Origin: Phytophthora colocasiae | Taxonomy: Eukaryota; Oomycota; Peronosporomycetes; Peronosporales; Peronosporaceae | Direction: 5' to 3' | NCBI GenBank assembly: GCA_018806915.1 | Contig: JAGKQI010000098.1 | Coordinates: 62,001 to 126,000 of the forward strand | Length of the DNA stretch: 64,000 nt | Part shown: piece after piece, positions 21,795 through 32,717 of the stretch | How positions within the stretch are numbered: the stretch's first letter is position 1 | Layout of the letters: every line of letters begins with the position of its first letter | Position numbers and translations under genes: made by a program | Notes under the pieces: model-generated | Told to the model about the DNA's origin: nothing | Database searches by the model: none | Seen by the model: only the letters and a program-made list of their open reading frames with translations

Positions 21795-23072
21795 TGTGGT
21801 GAAGCGAACGAGTATCTTTCCCGGAGAGGCGATATCAACCACGAAGCCGAAGAGAGCCGGAACAAGCGACAGTGGGGACCTGTGATGCCCAGATCTGAGT
21901 CGAATCAGACAAAGGTACGATGGGTGCCGCCGGGGAACAGGCAACAGAGACACCTGCGGAAGGTCTAGTGGAGCGTTGTTCGTTGGTGATCCGAGTTCTA
22001 CCGGGAGGAAGAATGGGGAGATCAAGGGTGTTCTCGCGCGATCGGCGATGGCGGGGTCCCAAGTGAGCACGATCGGCTCACCCCTGCGCCCTGAAGCCTT
22101 CTAACAGCATGATCCTGATTCCCCGGGCGGCGACGAAGCGGGATCACGCAGTGATCCTCTCCCGTTTAAGTACGAGATCAGCTCCAGATCCAGGCACGAC
22201 GCAGACCCTTCTGGTGGCCTGATCCGGATTCTCCGAACGACTACCAAGCGGGATCAGGCAGCGATCACCTCCTCGACTAAGTGCGGGATCAAGTCCCGAT
22301 TAAGTGCGAGATCAAGTCCCGATTAAGTACGAAATCGGCTCACGATCAGGGTTAGGGGAACCAAGCTAGGGATCAGCTATGTAGCCAGTGTCATGTGATC
22401 GTAGGATAGTAAATCAGGATGGGATTAGTAGGCATAGGGATAACCATAAACAGAATCGAATTTGCCCTAAACCACTCAAGTGCTTTCGCTACGCCTGGAA
22501 CCGGGAATTACATTGGCCCTACAAGCGTCTGGAAGGTAAGGATACGTGATCTAGTATAGCGGTTAAGACTGGATAATATATTGGCCAGCTTTGCCCTATC
22601 TAGTGACCTATCCTTTAAGTGCATACATCGGATCGGAAGGAATTGGTTGTTTAGCCTGACGGTCCCGTCGAATCTCACCCCCTCAAGACCCCCGCTAAAG
22701 GAAGCGGCAAGCAACGAAAGGAAGGGACCGAATCCCTAACACTGGACTGTTGGAAGACCTGGATCGAGAACCAGGCGCCCGGATCAAGGCTCGAGGACTC
22801 GCCTACGACCGGGATCAAGTACCCCGAGGTGGAGTGAAGAACTTCCACGCTACCTCAACCCCTGCGTCACGCAAGACTTTCTTCCGACCTTCAAGACATC
22901 TTCAGAAGCCACCTGGAAGAGCGTAACCCGCCTACCGACGGGTACACAAGGTGAACACTACACGCAACAAGATCACGGATCATCGGGGGACCCCCTCCGT
23001 TAGTCGGTGTCTGGGCGCAAGTGGTGATCGAGACCTGCCTTAACGAGATTCTGGCAGATCCGCTCCGCCACA
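21795..23072. mobile_element. 1,278 bp LTR-like insertion (probable solo LTR)
   Basis: The insertion starts TGTGGTGAAGCG and ends CGCTCCGCCACA, so it has TG..CA ends with a 5 bp perfect (about 12 bp imperfect) inverted repeat, and it is flanked by CGTT on both sides. Removing it with one CGTT joins the broken retroelement frame without a shift. The interior is non-coding and rich in GATC words: an imperfect ~55 bp duplication around GAAGCGGGATCA, and a doubled GAGATCAAGTCCCGATTAAGT-like block near 22,290. Short TG..CA termini and a 4 bp duplication fit a solo LTR; a non-autonomous DNA transposon is the alternative. Confidence 0.7.
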
Positions 23073-23076
23073 CGTT

Positions 23077-25347
23077 CGAATAGGACGACGCAATCATAAT
23101 GCTCTGAATGTAGCCACAATCTGGTCCGAAGAAGAACGCATTGCGTACAATGCTGTGGTTTCGTCGGTAGCTCTGCATTAATGGCGTTTCCTGACCAAGA
23201 GACTGATCTTCTCCTGTTTACTGATGCATCAGACAAGGGTTACGGCATTGTGGTGACGCAAGTCAGACATTGGGATGGATCGCTGCCTGTGGACAAGCAA
23301 AACCACGAGATGATCGTGTGCAAGGGTGGCATGTTCAACCATTCGGAACTAGACTGGACGATCATCGAAAAAGAGGCGTTCCCGATTGTTAAAGCGTGTC
23401 ATGAGCTTGACTATCTCCTACTTCGACCTCGCGGATTTCATCTGTATTGTGATCATGCTAACTTGGCATCCATTTTTGGGTAAATGTGGAGTTGAAAATG
23501 TATGTGAGGGACCGCCTGCAGCGTTGGGCGATGCGGTTATGTGGTCAACGCTATACTACCGAACACATTCCAGGAAAAAGCAATGTATGGGCTGACATTG
23601 TCTCTCGCTGGCATGTGCGTGATCAGGTTTCTGTAGCTGCAGTGCGAACACGTAGCCACCAAGTAATCCTTGTGGACTCACTTTCCCATCTTTAACCCCT
23701 TGCTGATGATGGATTTCGCTTCCCAACTCGAGACGATATATAGCAGCTCAACAAGCTGCTTCACGCGAGCGTTCACGGCTAAAAGAGGCACAAGAGGACG
23801 AGGTGAATGGTGTGGTGACAGTCAACAATCGGATGTGAATCCCTACTGGTGCGAAAGACTTGCTCGCTCGAAATTTCGTTGTTGCTCACTGTGGCTCGCA
23901 AGGCCATCGAGGTCAAGAACCAATGACCTTAGCGCTAAAAGAACGTTTCTACGCGTTTAAGCTAGAAGACAAAGTGGCAACGTTCATCCGACAATGTTTG
24001 CTATGTAAGCATTTCAAGGGGCCTCGTCAAATTCCTCGCCCGTATGGACCGCTTCTCATGACGAACGAACGGAATGAAGTTGTTCACTGGAATTTTCTAT
24101 CACTTGGAGAAGGCTTTGGTGATTTATCTTACCTACTGGTGGTGAAGGACGGGGTCTCCCACTTCTGCGAGCTGTTTCCATGTGCCACACCAACAGCCTT
24201 TATCGCAGCAGAAGCGCTAACAATGTGGTGTGCTCGGTACAGAATTCCGAAGACTCTTCTGTCAGATCAGGGGTCACACTTCCGCAACGAGATGGCGAAG
24301 AACCTTGCGGCGAGGCTGTAGGTGGAGTTAAACTTTGCGTCTGTTTACTCACCGTGGTTGAATGGCACAGTAGAGCGGCTGAATCGAGATGTGCGCCAGG
24401 TTTTCCGAGCACTACTGATGTAATACGGTTTGGATGATCATGAATGGCCGTACCTACTGCCTGCGGTACAGGCTAACCTCAATCACACTCGAGTACAGTC
24501 GCTGGCAGGCCATGCACCAGTCGAAGTCTTCACAGCGCTGCCTGCATCCTTTGCCTTGGATGCCATTGTTTTACCCGCGACTATCGAGAGGAGTGAGCAT
24601 ATGGTGGATCTCAATGACATTTGCAGGTATGTGGATCGACTTCGATTGTCGCTACATGCAATTCATCGAGAAATAGCGGACGCGAAGGAAGCCCAGCGAC
24701 TTCGAGACATGGCGGCGCAGAAAGGCAGGCCAGTCAACTTTGATGTTGGCGACTTCGTGCTGTGGTCACGGATCGACCAACGACTGCCAAACCACAAGCT
24801 CTTAAGTCACTGGGTGGGTCTGTTCAAGGTGGTTGCAGCGCTACCCCACTCATTCGAGATCGAGCATCTTGTAACGACGCGAAAGTACGAGGTTCACAAG
24901 TCTAGGCTCAAGTTCTACGCTGACGAGGACTTGGATACAACATCGGAGCTCTTGGAGTTAGTATCAAGCCAAGGAATGTTGCTTGGAGTGATCGAATTTC
25001 GTGACCATCGCTTCACTGAAGAATCTCGACGCTGGGAATTGCTAGTGTCATGGGTGGGCTTGCGGAACCGCTGTCTTTATTGCTACAGGATGTCCCGGTC
25101 AAGGTCCGTAACTACGTGGCTACAACTGCTGGGAATGACATTCTTCGTGATCAAGTCGACTAGCAAAGTGGCTACACTCCGTTGTGACCAAGCTTTGGAG
25201 GGCAATGTCGCTGGATTACGCCTGGAGTCAAGCTGTGGTCACCACGGAGGTGAACGAAGAGTGAGCGTGAGCTCAGAGCCAATAAGCTGCAGCAAGGGGG
25301 GGGCTGGCACACGCCTTAAAGCGAATGGAGGGCAAACAAGTTCATGA
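23077..25347 (+). pseudogene. Ty3/Gypsy RNase H, integrase and chromodomain, broken
   Basis: This continues the element from 20,904. RNase H is at 23,181-23,483 (LLLFTDASDKGYG, CDHANLASIFG), then a linker with EHIPGKSNVWAD, then integrase at 23,860-24,700 with an H..H..C..C zinc region ending CLLCKH, SDQGSHFRNE (second Asp) and GTVERLN (catalytic Glu). The first Asp position reads HWNFLSLGE, where Asp is expected, so the active site is probably dead. In-frame stops are at 24,319 and 24,422. A chromodomain-like segment (VIEFRDHRFTEESRRWELLV) near 24,990-25,070 marks a chromovirus-type Ty3/Gypsy element. Confidence 0.85.
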
Positions 25348-25492
25348 ATGATGTTCTACTGGACTTGGTGCACGCAACATGAGCCTGTGGTGGGCAAAGG
25401 CACGCGTTTCACGACTGCATATAGCGGGAAAGACCTGGGGCACGCAGGTCTAAATAGCTAGTTCAAGTTTGCTCGCTAGTTTTACATGTTCA

Positions 25493-26290
25493 TTAAAAAA
25501 CTTTCCTTCTAGGATCACCCCGGGTTTCGCGAAAGATGGTGCAGATAGTGGGCTGCAGCGGATTAGCATACACATTTCGTGGATCCCGCGGCCTGTCACC
25601 GCTTCGATCATTTTTCATGTGCGCAAAATAAACTCGAAATGAGTCGCAGCGCCACTCTATATGAAAATGCCTGACGCCGAAAGTATTAGTCAAACGGCAC
25701 ATGAGATTCCACGAGAGTATTAAGTTCGTCCAAGATAAAATCACGTCCCCGCCGGACACCCTCAACAAATGGTCACAGAGAAACTCGTAATGCTCAAATG
25801 AAAGAGGGTCTTTAACCACTTTCACGTGCCCTTCTCCACGTGCTTGTGCTGTCGCCAACTGCCTCTTAAGCCCTTGAAAAACCGCTTCAATTCGCTCTCC
25901 ATTGTAGTGCTCATTAACCGCCTGTAGTCTCGATACAGATTAAACAGTCCTGCGCGATGGGTGTTCGAAGATGAGTAACTTAGCGGTGAGCCGTCAGCTT
26001 TGCATAGCGTGAGCAACCACGTTTCGAACACCTCTGCGTCGAGTTAGTCAAAATCAATAGGAGGGTCCGTGTGCTTTCTAGTAAGCAGAGGCTTTACACG
26101 CCGCCGCAGCTCCTTCTCGGAGAGGCTTGACACGTCACAGATGCGGTCTACAAGGTGTCTGGGATGAGCTGGCGGTGGGTTACTGGGATACACGACAGGA
26201 ATCGACAGTAGGAATTGACGTACGCAGCACGCGAGCTCGAGCTAACTGTGTTGTCTTGAATCTGTTCTGCTTGCCGCTTTAATTCAGTGA
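25493..26290 (-). pseudogene. Decayed tyrosine recombinase, second Crypton-like lineage
   Basis: Minus-strand fragments in two frames are joined by a shift near 25,850 and contain a TAA at about 26,046. They include GSPLSYSSSNTHRAGLFNLY, an ILSWNLMCRLTNT block (the Arg-box region of tyrosine recombinases), YFAHMKNDRSGDRPRDPR and VYANPLQPTICTI. The C-terminal H-x-x-R and Tyr boxes are missing, so it is truncated. It is not close to the recombinase of the 33-54 kb array. Assignment to a tyrosine-recombinase transposon rests on remembered family features and needs a profile search. Confidence 0.6.
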
Positions 26291-26627
26291 GGCTGTTTGA
26301 GGTTGTGTGTGCCATTATAAATTGACTTCTGTAGCGGACAAGCTCTCCTGCAAAAGCACAAAAAAGTGCGTTTGCCTACCTTCTTGCAATAATACTAGAT
26401 TTGTTTTGTATGGAATCAGAATTAAGCCCATTGTGAATTGGAAAATTCAGGACATTCTTTCCTGCGCTAACTCTGACACACCAGCTAGTTGTGCAAAAGC
26501 AAAATTAGGAGAATAAGAACTGTTATTGAATTTGGCACGAAGCCAATAATGGAACCTCCTAAAACTGTTTAATCTATTTCTAAGGAATCTGTCAGCGTGT
26601 GGTTGGCATGATCCCTGATCATTGATT

Positions 26628-26835
26628 GGTAGAAATACGTTACTTTCTACCAATAAAATGCACGAATGCACGCAAACCACCCAATGATGTAGTTCACCAA
26701 TGTATCCATTGGTCTATACAGTACACCAAGGTCTGAGGCCCATTTCCAACCTCTAACAGTTACCGCAACTGTTAGAGATACAAGTGGTGTAGCCACTTGT
26801 ACGTGTAACCCCGTTACACCCAGGACCGTGTCGGT
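26628..26835. repeat. Cluster of five adjacent hairpins
   Basis: Five short inverted repeats follow each other: GGTAGAAA/TTTCTACC, CCAATG/CATTGG, CTCTAACAGTT/AACTGTTAGAG, TACAAGTGG/CCACTTGTA and GTGTAAC/GTTACAC. The last contains the 17-base word TGTAACGGGGTTACACG (minus strand) that also opens the LTR at 58,313. It may be the 3' LTR start of the Copia remnant to the right, read on the minus strand. Confidence 0.6.
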
Positions 26836-26941
26836 GGGCCACGACCTCCAAGGGGGTCTCATGATCTACTGTCGATCCAGAGTTAAATATCTGGAGGCAA
26901 ATGCGTGTGTAAATCCTTCCACCTTCGACTAGAGTAAAGGT

Positions 26942-26997
26942 CGTGCGTGTGATCTATCCGGTGGCTTGTGCGTGTGATCGATCCGGTGGCTTGTGCG
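26942..26997. repeat. Short tandem duplication
   Basis: GTGCGTGTGATCTATCCGGT and a near-identical second copy stand in tandem with a period of about 27 bp. The surrounding bases 26,836-27,036 show nothing else recognisable. Confidence 0.6.
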
Positions 26998-27036
26998 CGC
27001 ACCAGTGCTACGTTGACAAACAAGCCTGCCGTCTTG

Positions 27037-28500
27037 TTAAAACCTCGACGATGGTGTACCCAACCATGAATCCCGATGGAGTCCGCCAGACGCCGAATCT
27101 GCCTGTAGTAAGAACGTAGCTGTTGAGGCCGACTGCGCTTGTGTTGATGGATGATTGACTATCCTTGATAGCATGCACTGGAGCCCATTGACGTTGGCCT
27201 TTAGTTCTTGCAAGAGCCCTCGGTTTATCTTCTTACATTGGCGCGTTTGTTTCTGCTTTCCGACGTGGCAAGCATCACACACCTTCACCTGGCGCTGTGA
27301 GAGCATATTCTTTTGGCAAGTCCACGATTCACCATTACTTTCAGATACTGAGCGCAAGTGTGAGCCAATCGCTCGCGCCATACGTGAAGGCTTCCGATAC
27401 CGTCTGTCACTGTGTAATTTATTACAGCATGGTTTCCAAGCTGCCCTTTTACGTTGTCGCTACAACTAGAGTTTGCCTTCGTGTCAAAGATTCAGATTGC
27501 TTGTGCAGGGTGTGCTTTAATGACTTGTTCTCCTTCCTTATGGACATTGTAAACTTTAGTTGATGTATCATAATCTACGTGGAGGCCTTGCTCAAGAGAA
27601 AGCCACAAGTGAATAGACCATGTGTTGCTCCAGGGACGTATAGGACGCCATTAATGCAGAGATCCACCACTGTATCATTCACAACCGACATAATTCTCGC
27701 AGTGCCAACACCTGCTGCCCGTGACCATTGATTGTGCAACACCTTTGACGTCTGCAGAAAGTTTTTCTGGTACTATATCTTCGAATTACAGAAACCTATC
27801 ACGTTCCGCACAGTGTCAAAACATCACCAAGAATAACTGGCTGGGTATTCTTCACCACATTCGTATCGATAACACTTGAGGGAGGTAACTGGACTGCTAC
27901 ATGCGCTTCGTTAAATATGCTACCGTTCCAGGTTCGTTTAGGTCAGAACTAAACTTTTGTACCGTGTCTCCATTTGCATAGTTTGATCACTTCAAGGAGC
28001 ACCCTTGAAATCAGTCTACCGCTGTTTCCACCATATTTTACGGCTCCGCGAAACTGTTCAAACTCAAACTGATCTGGTAGGCTGTCTAGCAGCATAGTTT
28101 TCATATTGACAGCAAACCATAACTTACTAAGGTAGTTTTCAGCTGAAACATATGTCCCACGTGCGCCTGTACATCACCACTACCATAACACTTGAATTCC
28201 TCTGATAGTCACAAGATCGTGCTTTCTCGAATGGTCACATTTTGATGCTTCTCGTAGATCTCGCATAGCGCTTTCCACATCTCTGTATGTGGCTCATAGT
28301 GATCGACTCGTTGAAACCACTGTGACGACATCGTCATCCCGATCATCTGCATAATCATAAACTACTTTCTTATCAAAGCGTGCCTCCGACACCTCACTCC
28401 GGAGTCCTTCACGCTTTAACTTGTCGCCGGCGAAGTTTAGTAGATCGTGCTCCCGAAAGGTCGCCCGCATCGTCCACTTTAAATTCGTTATTCATCGTAT
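27037..28500 (-). pseudogene. Ty1/Copia gag and pre-integrase remnant
   Basis: Minus-strand pieces, upstream to downstream: a gag segment with MSSQWFQRVDHYEPHTEMWK and ALCEIYEKHQNVTI near 28,330-28,210 (UBN2/gag_2-like); a later gag part near 28,000-28,110; then a pre-integrase zinc region near 27,270 with CDACHVGKQKQ. Many stops and shifts interrupt it. No reverse transcriptase was found, so the element is truncated at its 3' side near 27.0 kb. The order fits Ty1/Copia gag-protease-integrase. Confidence 0.65.
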
Positions 28501-28904
28501 TCACCTTACGTGAGTTCTCTTTGGACTCATAGCCCCGTGTGAATGTAAGGACGGCTTTGCTAGAAGGTTGTAGATTGAGAACTAATGTATTGCTTCCTGT
28601 TCTTCTCCGTTTGTTTCAATGCCCAACTTCAATGGGACTCCGTAGCTATTCACGTATGCAACGACCATTGGACGTCTACTAAAATAGTATTATGTACCCG
28701 CCATATCCGCAGGTGATAAGGCGGCTTAAAACAAGATATATGCTAACATATCGTAAGTGACGTCTACCACAAATGCATTATCCGTGCAATTTTGCCCTGA
28801 AAACAATGTCCCTATTTGTTTGAAGTTAATTTACTGAAGTGTAAATGTACCCGTCAGTTCTACCCGAACAAAATACCTTTAGGATTATTCCATTTTTTTT
28901 TTAT
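28501..28904. other. Non-coding stretch upstream of the HARBI1-like gene
   Basis: AT-rich, with no open frame and no recognisable repeat. It ends with a nine-base T-run just before the promoter element at 28,905. It may hold the 5' end of the neighbouring Copia debris and the regulatory region of the next gene. Confidence 0.4.
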
Positions 28905-28921
28905 CTCATTCAACATTTCGG
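28905..28921 (+). promoter_or_regulatory. Oomycete-type Inr + FPR core promoter
   Basis: CTCATTCAACATTTCGG fits the combined oomycete initiator and flanking promoter region (TCATTYYNCAWTTT) at nearly every position. It lies about 10-25 bp upstream of the ATG at 28,931, the expected spacing for Phytophthora genes with short leaders. Confidence 0.65.
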
Positions 28922-28930
28922 CGCTTTGGG

Positions 28931-30208
28931 ATGGCGGACAACGAGGACTACACGACTTTACTGCTCTGTTTGAGTGAAGCGCTCATGAAGTACGAGAGGG
29001 ATGTGATGGCTGCGCAAGACGAGTTGTTTCAGCTCCTTCTGAAGGAGGTCTGGAAGGTTGCCATTCGATCCCAGCACTACCTTACAGTGCAGTGCCTCGA
29101 CAAGCCGGTGGAATCTGCCTAGATGGCGCTGTATACGGCGGGCCACGACACGAACTTCTTGAATGTGACGAGTTTGACCCGGTATGAGGCGATTCCCGGT
29201 TTTAAATATGCCGATGTATCGCTAACTTGCTATTGATACAGTTCTGCATTTGCACAGTTGCTTGCTCGATTTGGGCAACTCTACAGGACGTCATCGAGAG
29301 GGAGACCACCAAAGCTCCAGTACCTTCACCAAGTGCTGGGTCTAGTTCTGTGCTACTATGTGGGCACAATGGAGAACTCCACGCTATGTCTGTTGTTTGG
29401 AATGCCGCCCACCACACTGTCACGTACTCTGAGAAGGGCTGAAAAGGCGTTGGCGACGGCGTTGGAAGGCTACAGGCCTGCTCGGATCGCGTGGCCATCA
29501 CCTACCCGTCGAGTAGTGCTGGCTCGGATGGTAGAGGCCAGAGATCCCCTACTCAAACACACGTTTGGCTTTATCGACGGAAAAAACCTCCGGGTACGTT
29601 TACGGAGCTTTTGGTGTTTTTGTTATTTGTTATCTAACGCGTACTGATACTACTGGCAGGTTATGCAGCCATCCAACACAGACCTTCAGAATGCCATGTA
29701 CAATGGCTGGCTTCATGCAGTATTTGTCACTGGAACAATCTGCTTTGCAGCAGATGGCTGCATCATCTGGAGCCGCCACAATTGCCCTGGTTCCTGGAAT
29801 GATGTCGATACGACACTGGGTTTCCGCAACAAGCTTTTGAACCCCTCGTGCTGCACATACACCCGCATGAACGTGGTCTTCGACTCTGCATTCCCATGTT
29901 CAACTGAGCTGACCGGCCGCATTTTAACACCGCTGAATGACGGAGATATTGATCGGATCTTGCCCGCTCAACGGAGTGCTGCCAGGACAATGCACAACGC
30001 TATAACCTCCGTGCGCCATGCCGCAGAGTGGGGTATCGGCAGCATCCAGAAGGTGTACAAACGACTGAACCCCCCTCTGCCCTACGACCCTGATCTCCGA
30101 GGTCTACAAATCACCAAAATGTTTCGCCTGACAAATTACAGGGTAAGAACCGTTGGTATTTCTCAAATCCGAACCACCTTTAGCTGCGAAATGGAGATGC
30201 CAATTTGA
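28931..30208 (+). pseudogene. HARBI1-like DDE nuclease gene, intron-containing, damaged
   Basis: A PIF/Harbinger-type DDE_Tnp_4 protein, either a transposon enzyme or a domesticated relative. The first exon (from 28,931) has a helical N-terminus and a TAG at about 29,120. The next block (29,240-29,590) has a helix-turn-helix-like region (LCLLFGMPPTTLSRTLRRAE) and GFIDG with the first Asp. A GTACGT..GGCAG intron (about 29,594-29,660) leads to the block with CFAADGCIIWSRHNCPGSWN (second Asp) and AAEWGIGSIQKVYKRL (catalytic Glu region), ending ISQIRTTF near 30,180. The first intron could not be placed in frame. The triad is present, so only the early TAG and one frame break argue against function. 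The promoter element suggests it is or was transcribed. Confidence 0.7.
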
Positions 30209-30397
30209 ACGGGTAAGTTTTGGCTGTATTAGCTGAGTTAACCGAGGCTTACATGATATCGAATGCTACGTATGAAGGGATCTCGTTGTGATCTGCTTGT
30301 TCCGGGTTTCGTCAGAGCTCTATAATACAGCATTTACCAAGGAGCGTTTCACTCGTGTCCATGAACATCTCTCGGCGCAAGGATGAGCGTTCTTGCA

Positions 30398-31622
30398 CTA
30401 GAGTTTCTTCGTCAAGGCTCCAATAAGCATTGCCAGCTCTTGGGTACGTGCACGAGCGTTCTCACGGTCACGAGCCCGTTCATCTCGATCGACATTCTCC
30501 GGGCGGCGACGCTCTTCCGCCTCCTTCTTCTCGACTCTGTAGCGCTCTTCACGGGCGGAAAGTTCAGCTTTTCTTCATCGGCACGGCGGGCATCTGCTTT
30601 CGCTTCTTTTTCCTCGCGAAGGAGAAGCATTATCTCCATCATGCTCCCCCCAGGCTTGATAAGCACTATGGATCGAGGCCATATTCTGTCTGAGCGTTTG
30701 CGTTGCTTTTACGGCTCTGACACGCTTTGCTTTCGCGAGCTAGCCTCGCGACTCTCCAGACCTACGTCGTCGGTGGACCTCTTCGACTCCAGAATTATGC
30801 GAAATGCGCGTAAATCGCCTCCTCCAAGGCGGTTGGACGTCGAGGCCCTGATTCTTCTCGAGCGCACAGACGGGGCCTTGTTTGTGCTTCGCGAACTTTG
30901 ATTTGGCCGTTTAGGTGATTGGGGCCTTCTTTGGCTTGCGTAACCCCGCCGAGCGCAGCGTACGCATTGATGCTCTTCCCGGAGCTGTGGAAAGCTGGGT
31001 TGGTGGTGCGAACGCCTCCAGGCCTTCCACCCCAACGCGAACATCAAAAGGCGACTGCGTGTTGGCGCACGCAGCACCTTCGGTCAAGTGCGCAGTAATC
31101 CAGTAATCTCCGTCGTGTCTGTGGAAGCCGCTGATCCGGCGAAGGATGAGAACGACACACCGGTAGGTGTGTCAACGCCGACAGCTACGACACCACCTTC
31201 TCCACCACGATGAGGGAAGAGTGAGTCATCAGGATCGCAATCGAAGCTGAAGTCAGGTTCATTGGTCGATTTTCTTCCTGGTCTTTATCATCGCCGCCAG
31301 ACTCGGCGTCACTATCTTTGTCGGCGCAGTCATCCATCTCAGCGACGTTGACTTTGTCGTCTATGGCTCGCTTGAGATCTTTTGCGCGTTCGATATGAGC
31401 CGGGATGTTAGCTTTGCCGGTGGGCTTCCGCGTACTATAAAGGGCCTTGTCGTCGCAGCACTTGTCGCCGTTACACTTTTGTGTGGGCGACTTGCTCTCA
31501 GGGCTCTGCATACGTGAAACGTTGGGTGGGATATTCTCGTCCTCGCTGCCCGAGGAATCCTGGATGCACCGTAGCTTCAGTGCAGTGCGGAAGCACAATA
31601 TGAACCATGGCTGCAAGTGCAA
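30398..31622 (-). pseudogene. Broken acidic/coiled-coil gene convergent to the HARBI1-like gene
   Basis: Minus-strand pieces in different frames. The 5' part (31,622-31,185) is acidic, with SGSEDENIP and DKDSDAESGGDDKDQEEN. The middle (31,077-30,709) is basic. The C-terminal part is an Arg/Glu-rich coiled coil (EERYRVEKKEAEERRRPENV) ending in a stop at 30,398. PIF/Harbinger elements often carry a second, DNA-binding gene beside the nuclease gene, and this could be its remnant. I see no Myb/SANT motif, so function is unknown. Confidence 0.4.
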
Positions 31623-31811
31623 TAGTTTATTAAAATTCGCAACAGTTTAAAGCCTGTGCAGTACCCACCTGTCACCTCCAGTGGCAGATTGTAGACTGAG
31701 CTCTTCCTCGCAAAGTCGCGAGAAAAGATATATGTCACTTCAGAGCGGTCGTTAGAGTGACGATCAACATAAACAATACAAATTTGAAGTAAAATGTTTA
31801 AGATGGCTACA

Positions 31812-31867
31812 CGGCATATGAGTCTGTTTATTTAGACGATTTTATCGTCTAAATAAAGTTTATGCCG
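31812..31867. repeat. Strong hairpin left of the pogo-like element
   Basis: Perfect 14 bp arms TTTATTTAGACGAT and ATCGTCTAAATAAA (31,827-31,857) around a 3-base loop, with a further outer pairing GGCATA/TATGCC. A second imperfect hairpin follows (ATATCGAGCGG..CCGCTGCTGATAT, 31,871-31,899). The interval 31,623-31,811 shows nothing else. Confidence 0.75.
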
Positions 31868-31903
31868 TCATATCGAGCGGCTTATCCGCTGCTGATATGT
31901 ATG

Positions 31904-31929
31904 GTAAGGGAAATGGTCAATTAAGAGCC
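31904..31929. repeat. Left 26 bp inverted repeat (partner at 54,048)
   Basis: The 26 bases beginning GTAAGGGAAATGGTCAATTA recur as a perfect reverse complement at 54,048-54,073. A second partial copy, CCAATTAAGAGCC, follows directly, and another inverted partial copy, GCGGCTCTTAATTGGC, lies at 32,698-32,713. These are transposon-end-like sequences. Confidence 0.8.
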
Positions 31930-32099
31930 GCCAATTAAGAGCCATCCTCCATTTTGACCTATCATGCAGTGTTTTCAAGTTTTACCACCTCTTATTCGCT
32001 AATACGTCATAAGTACGAATACCTGCACATTTCCATTAAAAAATATGGCGGGAAACCCGTAAAGTTTTAGCGCCAGAACCATTCAATCCGTCAATTACC

Positions 32100-32554
32100 A
32101 TGACGAAGACCAAAGGACACCCGCTGAGCTAAAGATTGATGTCGTTGCACGAATTCGAGGAGGCGAGGCTGTTGCAGCAGTTTCGGCTTCTTAGGCAGTC
32201 CCCGAGAGAAGAATTCGCGTGTGGAAGAAGAAATCCAAGCAAGAGAAGTCGCTAGAGTCGGCTCGCCCAGGGAAAAAGCCACATACATACATGATTGGGT
32301 CGGGCGCCAGCTCGTCGGGTATCCTGTTGACATGGCGGGCATTTTGAGGAAGGCGAAGGAGGTTTCGCTGCTTGTGTGTGGCATGGTACCGCCGTTTCTT
32401 GGAGCGTCATCCGTCGCTAACACCGAGGATTGCTCAAGCGCTATCTCTGAAGCGTAATTGCGTTGTGCAGGAAGATCTAACTACGCTATTCAATACGATG
32501 GCCAAGTTTGTGATCGAGCACCGCTTGGACCACTCACGGGGGTTCAATAAGTGA
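32100..32554 (+). pseudogene. pogo-like transposase N-terminus
   Basis: The coding remnant of the element above. It starts at ATG 32,100, meets a TAA after ten codons and a TAG about 30 codons later, and then shifts frame. The last recognisable residues are HRLDHSRGFNK, just before where the NMDET motif with the first catalytic Asp is expected. It keeps only DNA-binding homology. Confidence 0.6.
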
Positions 32555-32717
32555 TTTATATCGGCCTTTACCTACAGTAATGTATATACTGGTATATTTG
32601 ATAGTATATGTTGAATACTAAAAGATGGAGTAGCCCTACACCTCCAGCTGGCAAATTTTCAGGACGCGTTCTTCATAGTAAAAGCAAGGTAAAAAGCGGC
32701 TCTTAATTGGCAAGCCT

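Larger units (their letters stand above)
31904..32717 (+). mobile_element. pogo-like (Tc1/mariner) deletion derivative
   Basis: Inverted ends (GTCAATTAAGAGCCGC at left, GCGGCTCTTAATTGGC at right) enclose the N-terminal part of a pogo/Tigger-type transposase. The plus-strand pieces are: LKIDVVARIRGGEA and RRIRVWKKK (first helix-turn-helix, about 32,131-32,240), then FLERHPSLTPRIAQALSLKR and LFNTMAKFVIEHRLDHSR (CENP-B-like second DNA-binding region, to 32,551). The DDE catalytic domain is absent. Stops and shifts break even this part. Confidence 0.65.

Noticed and set aside
30383..30901. 172-codon plus-strand frame
   Set aside because: Overlaps the Arg/Glu-rich coiled-coil frame on the minus strand. 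The plus frame is its Ser/Phe-rich antisense, without a recognisable domain.
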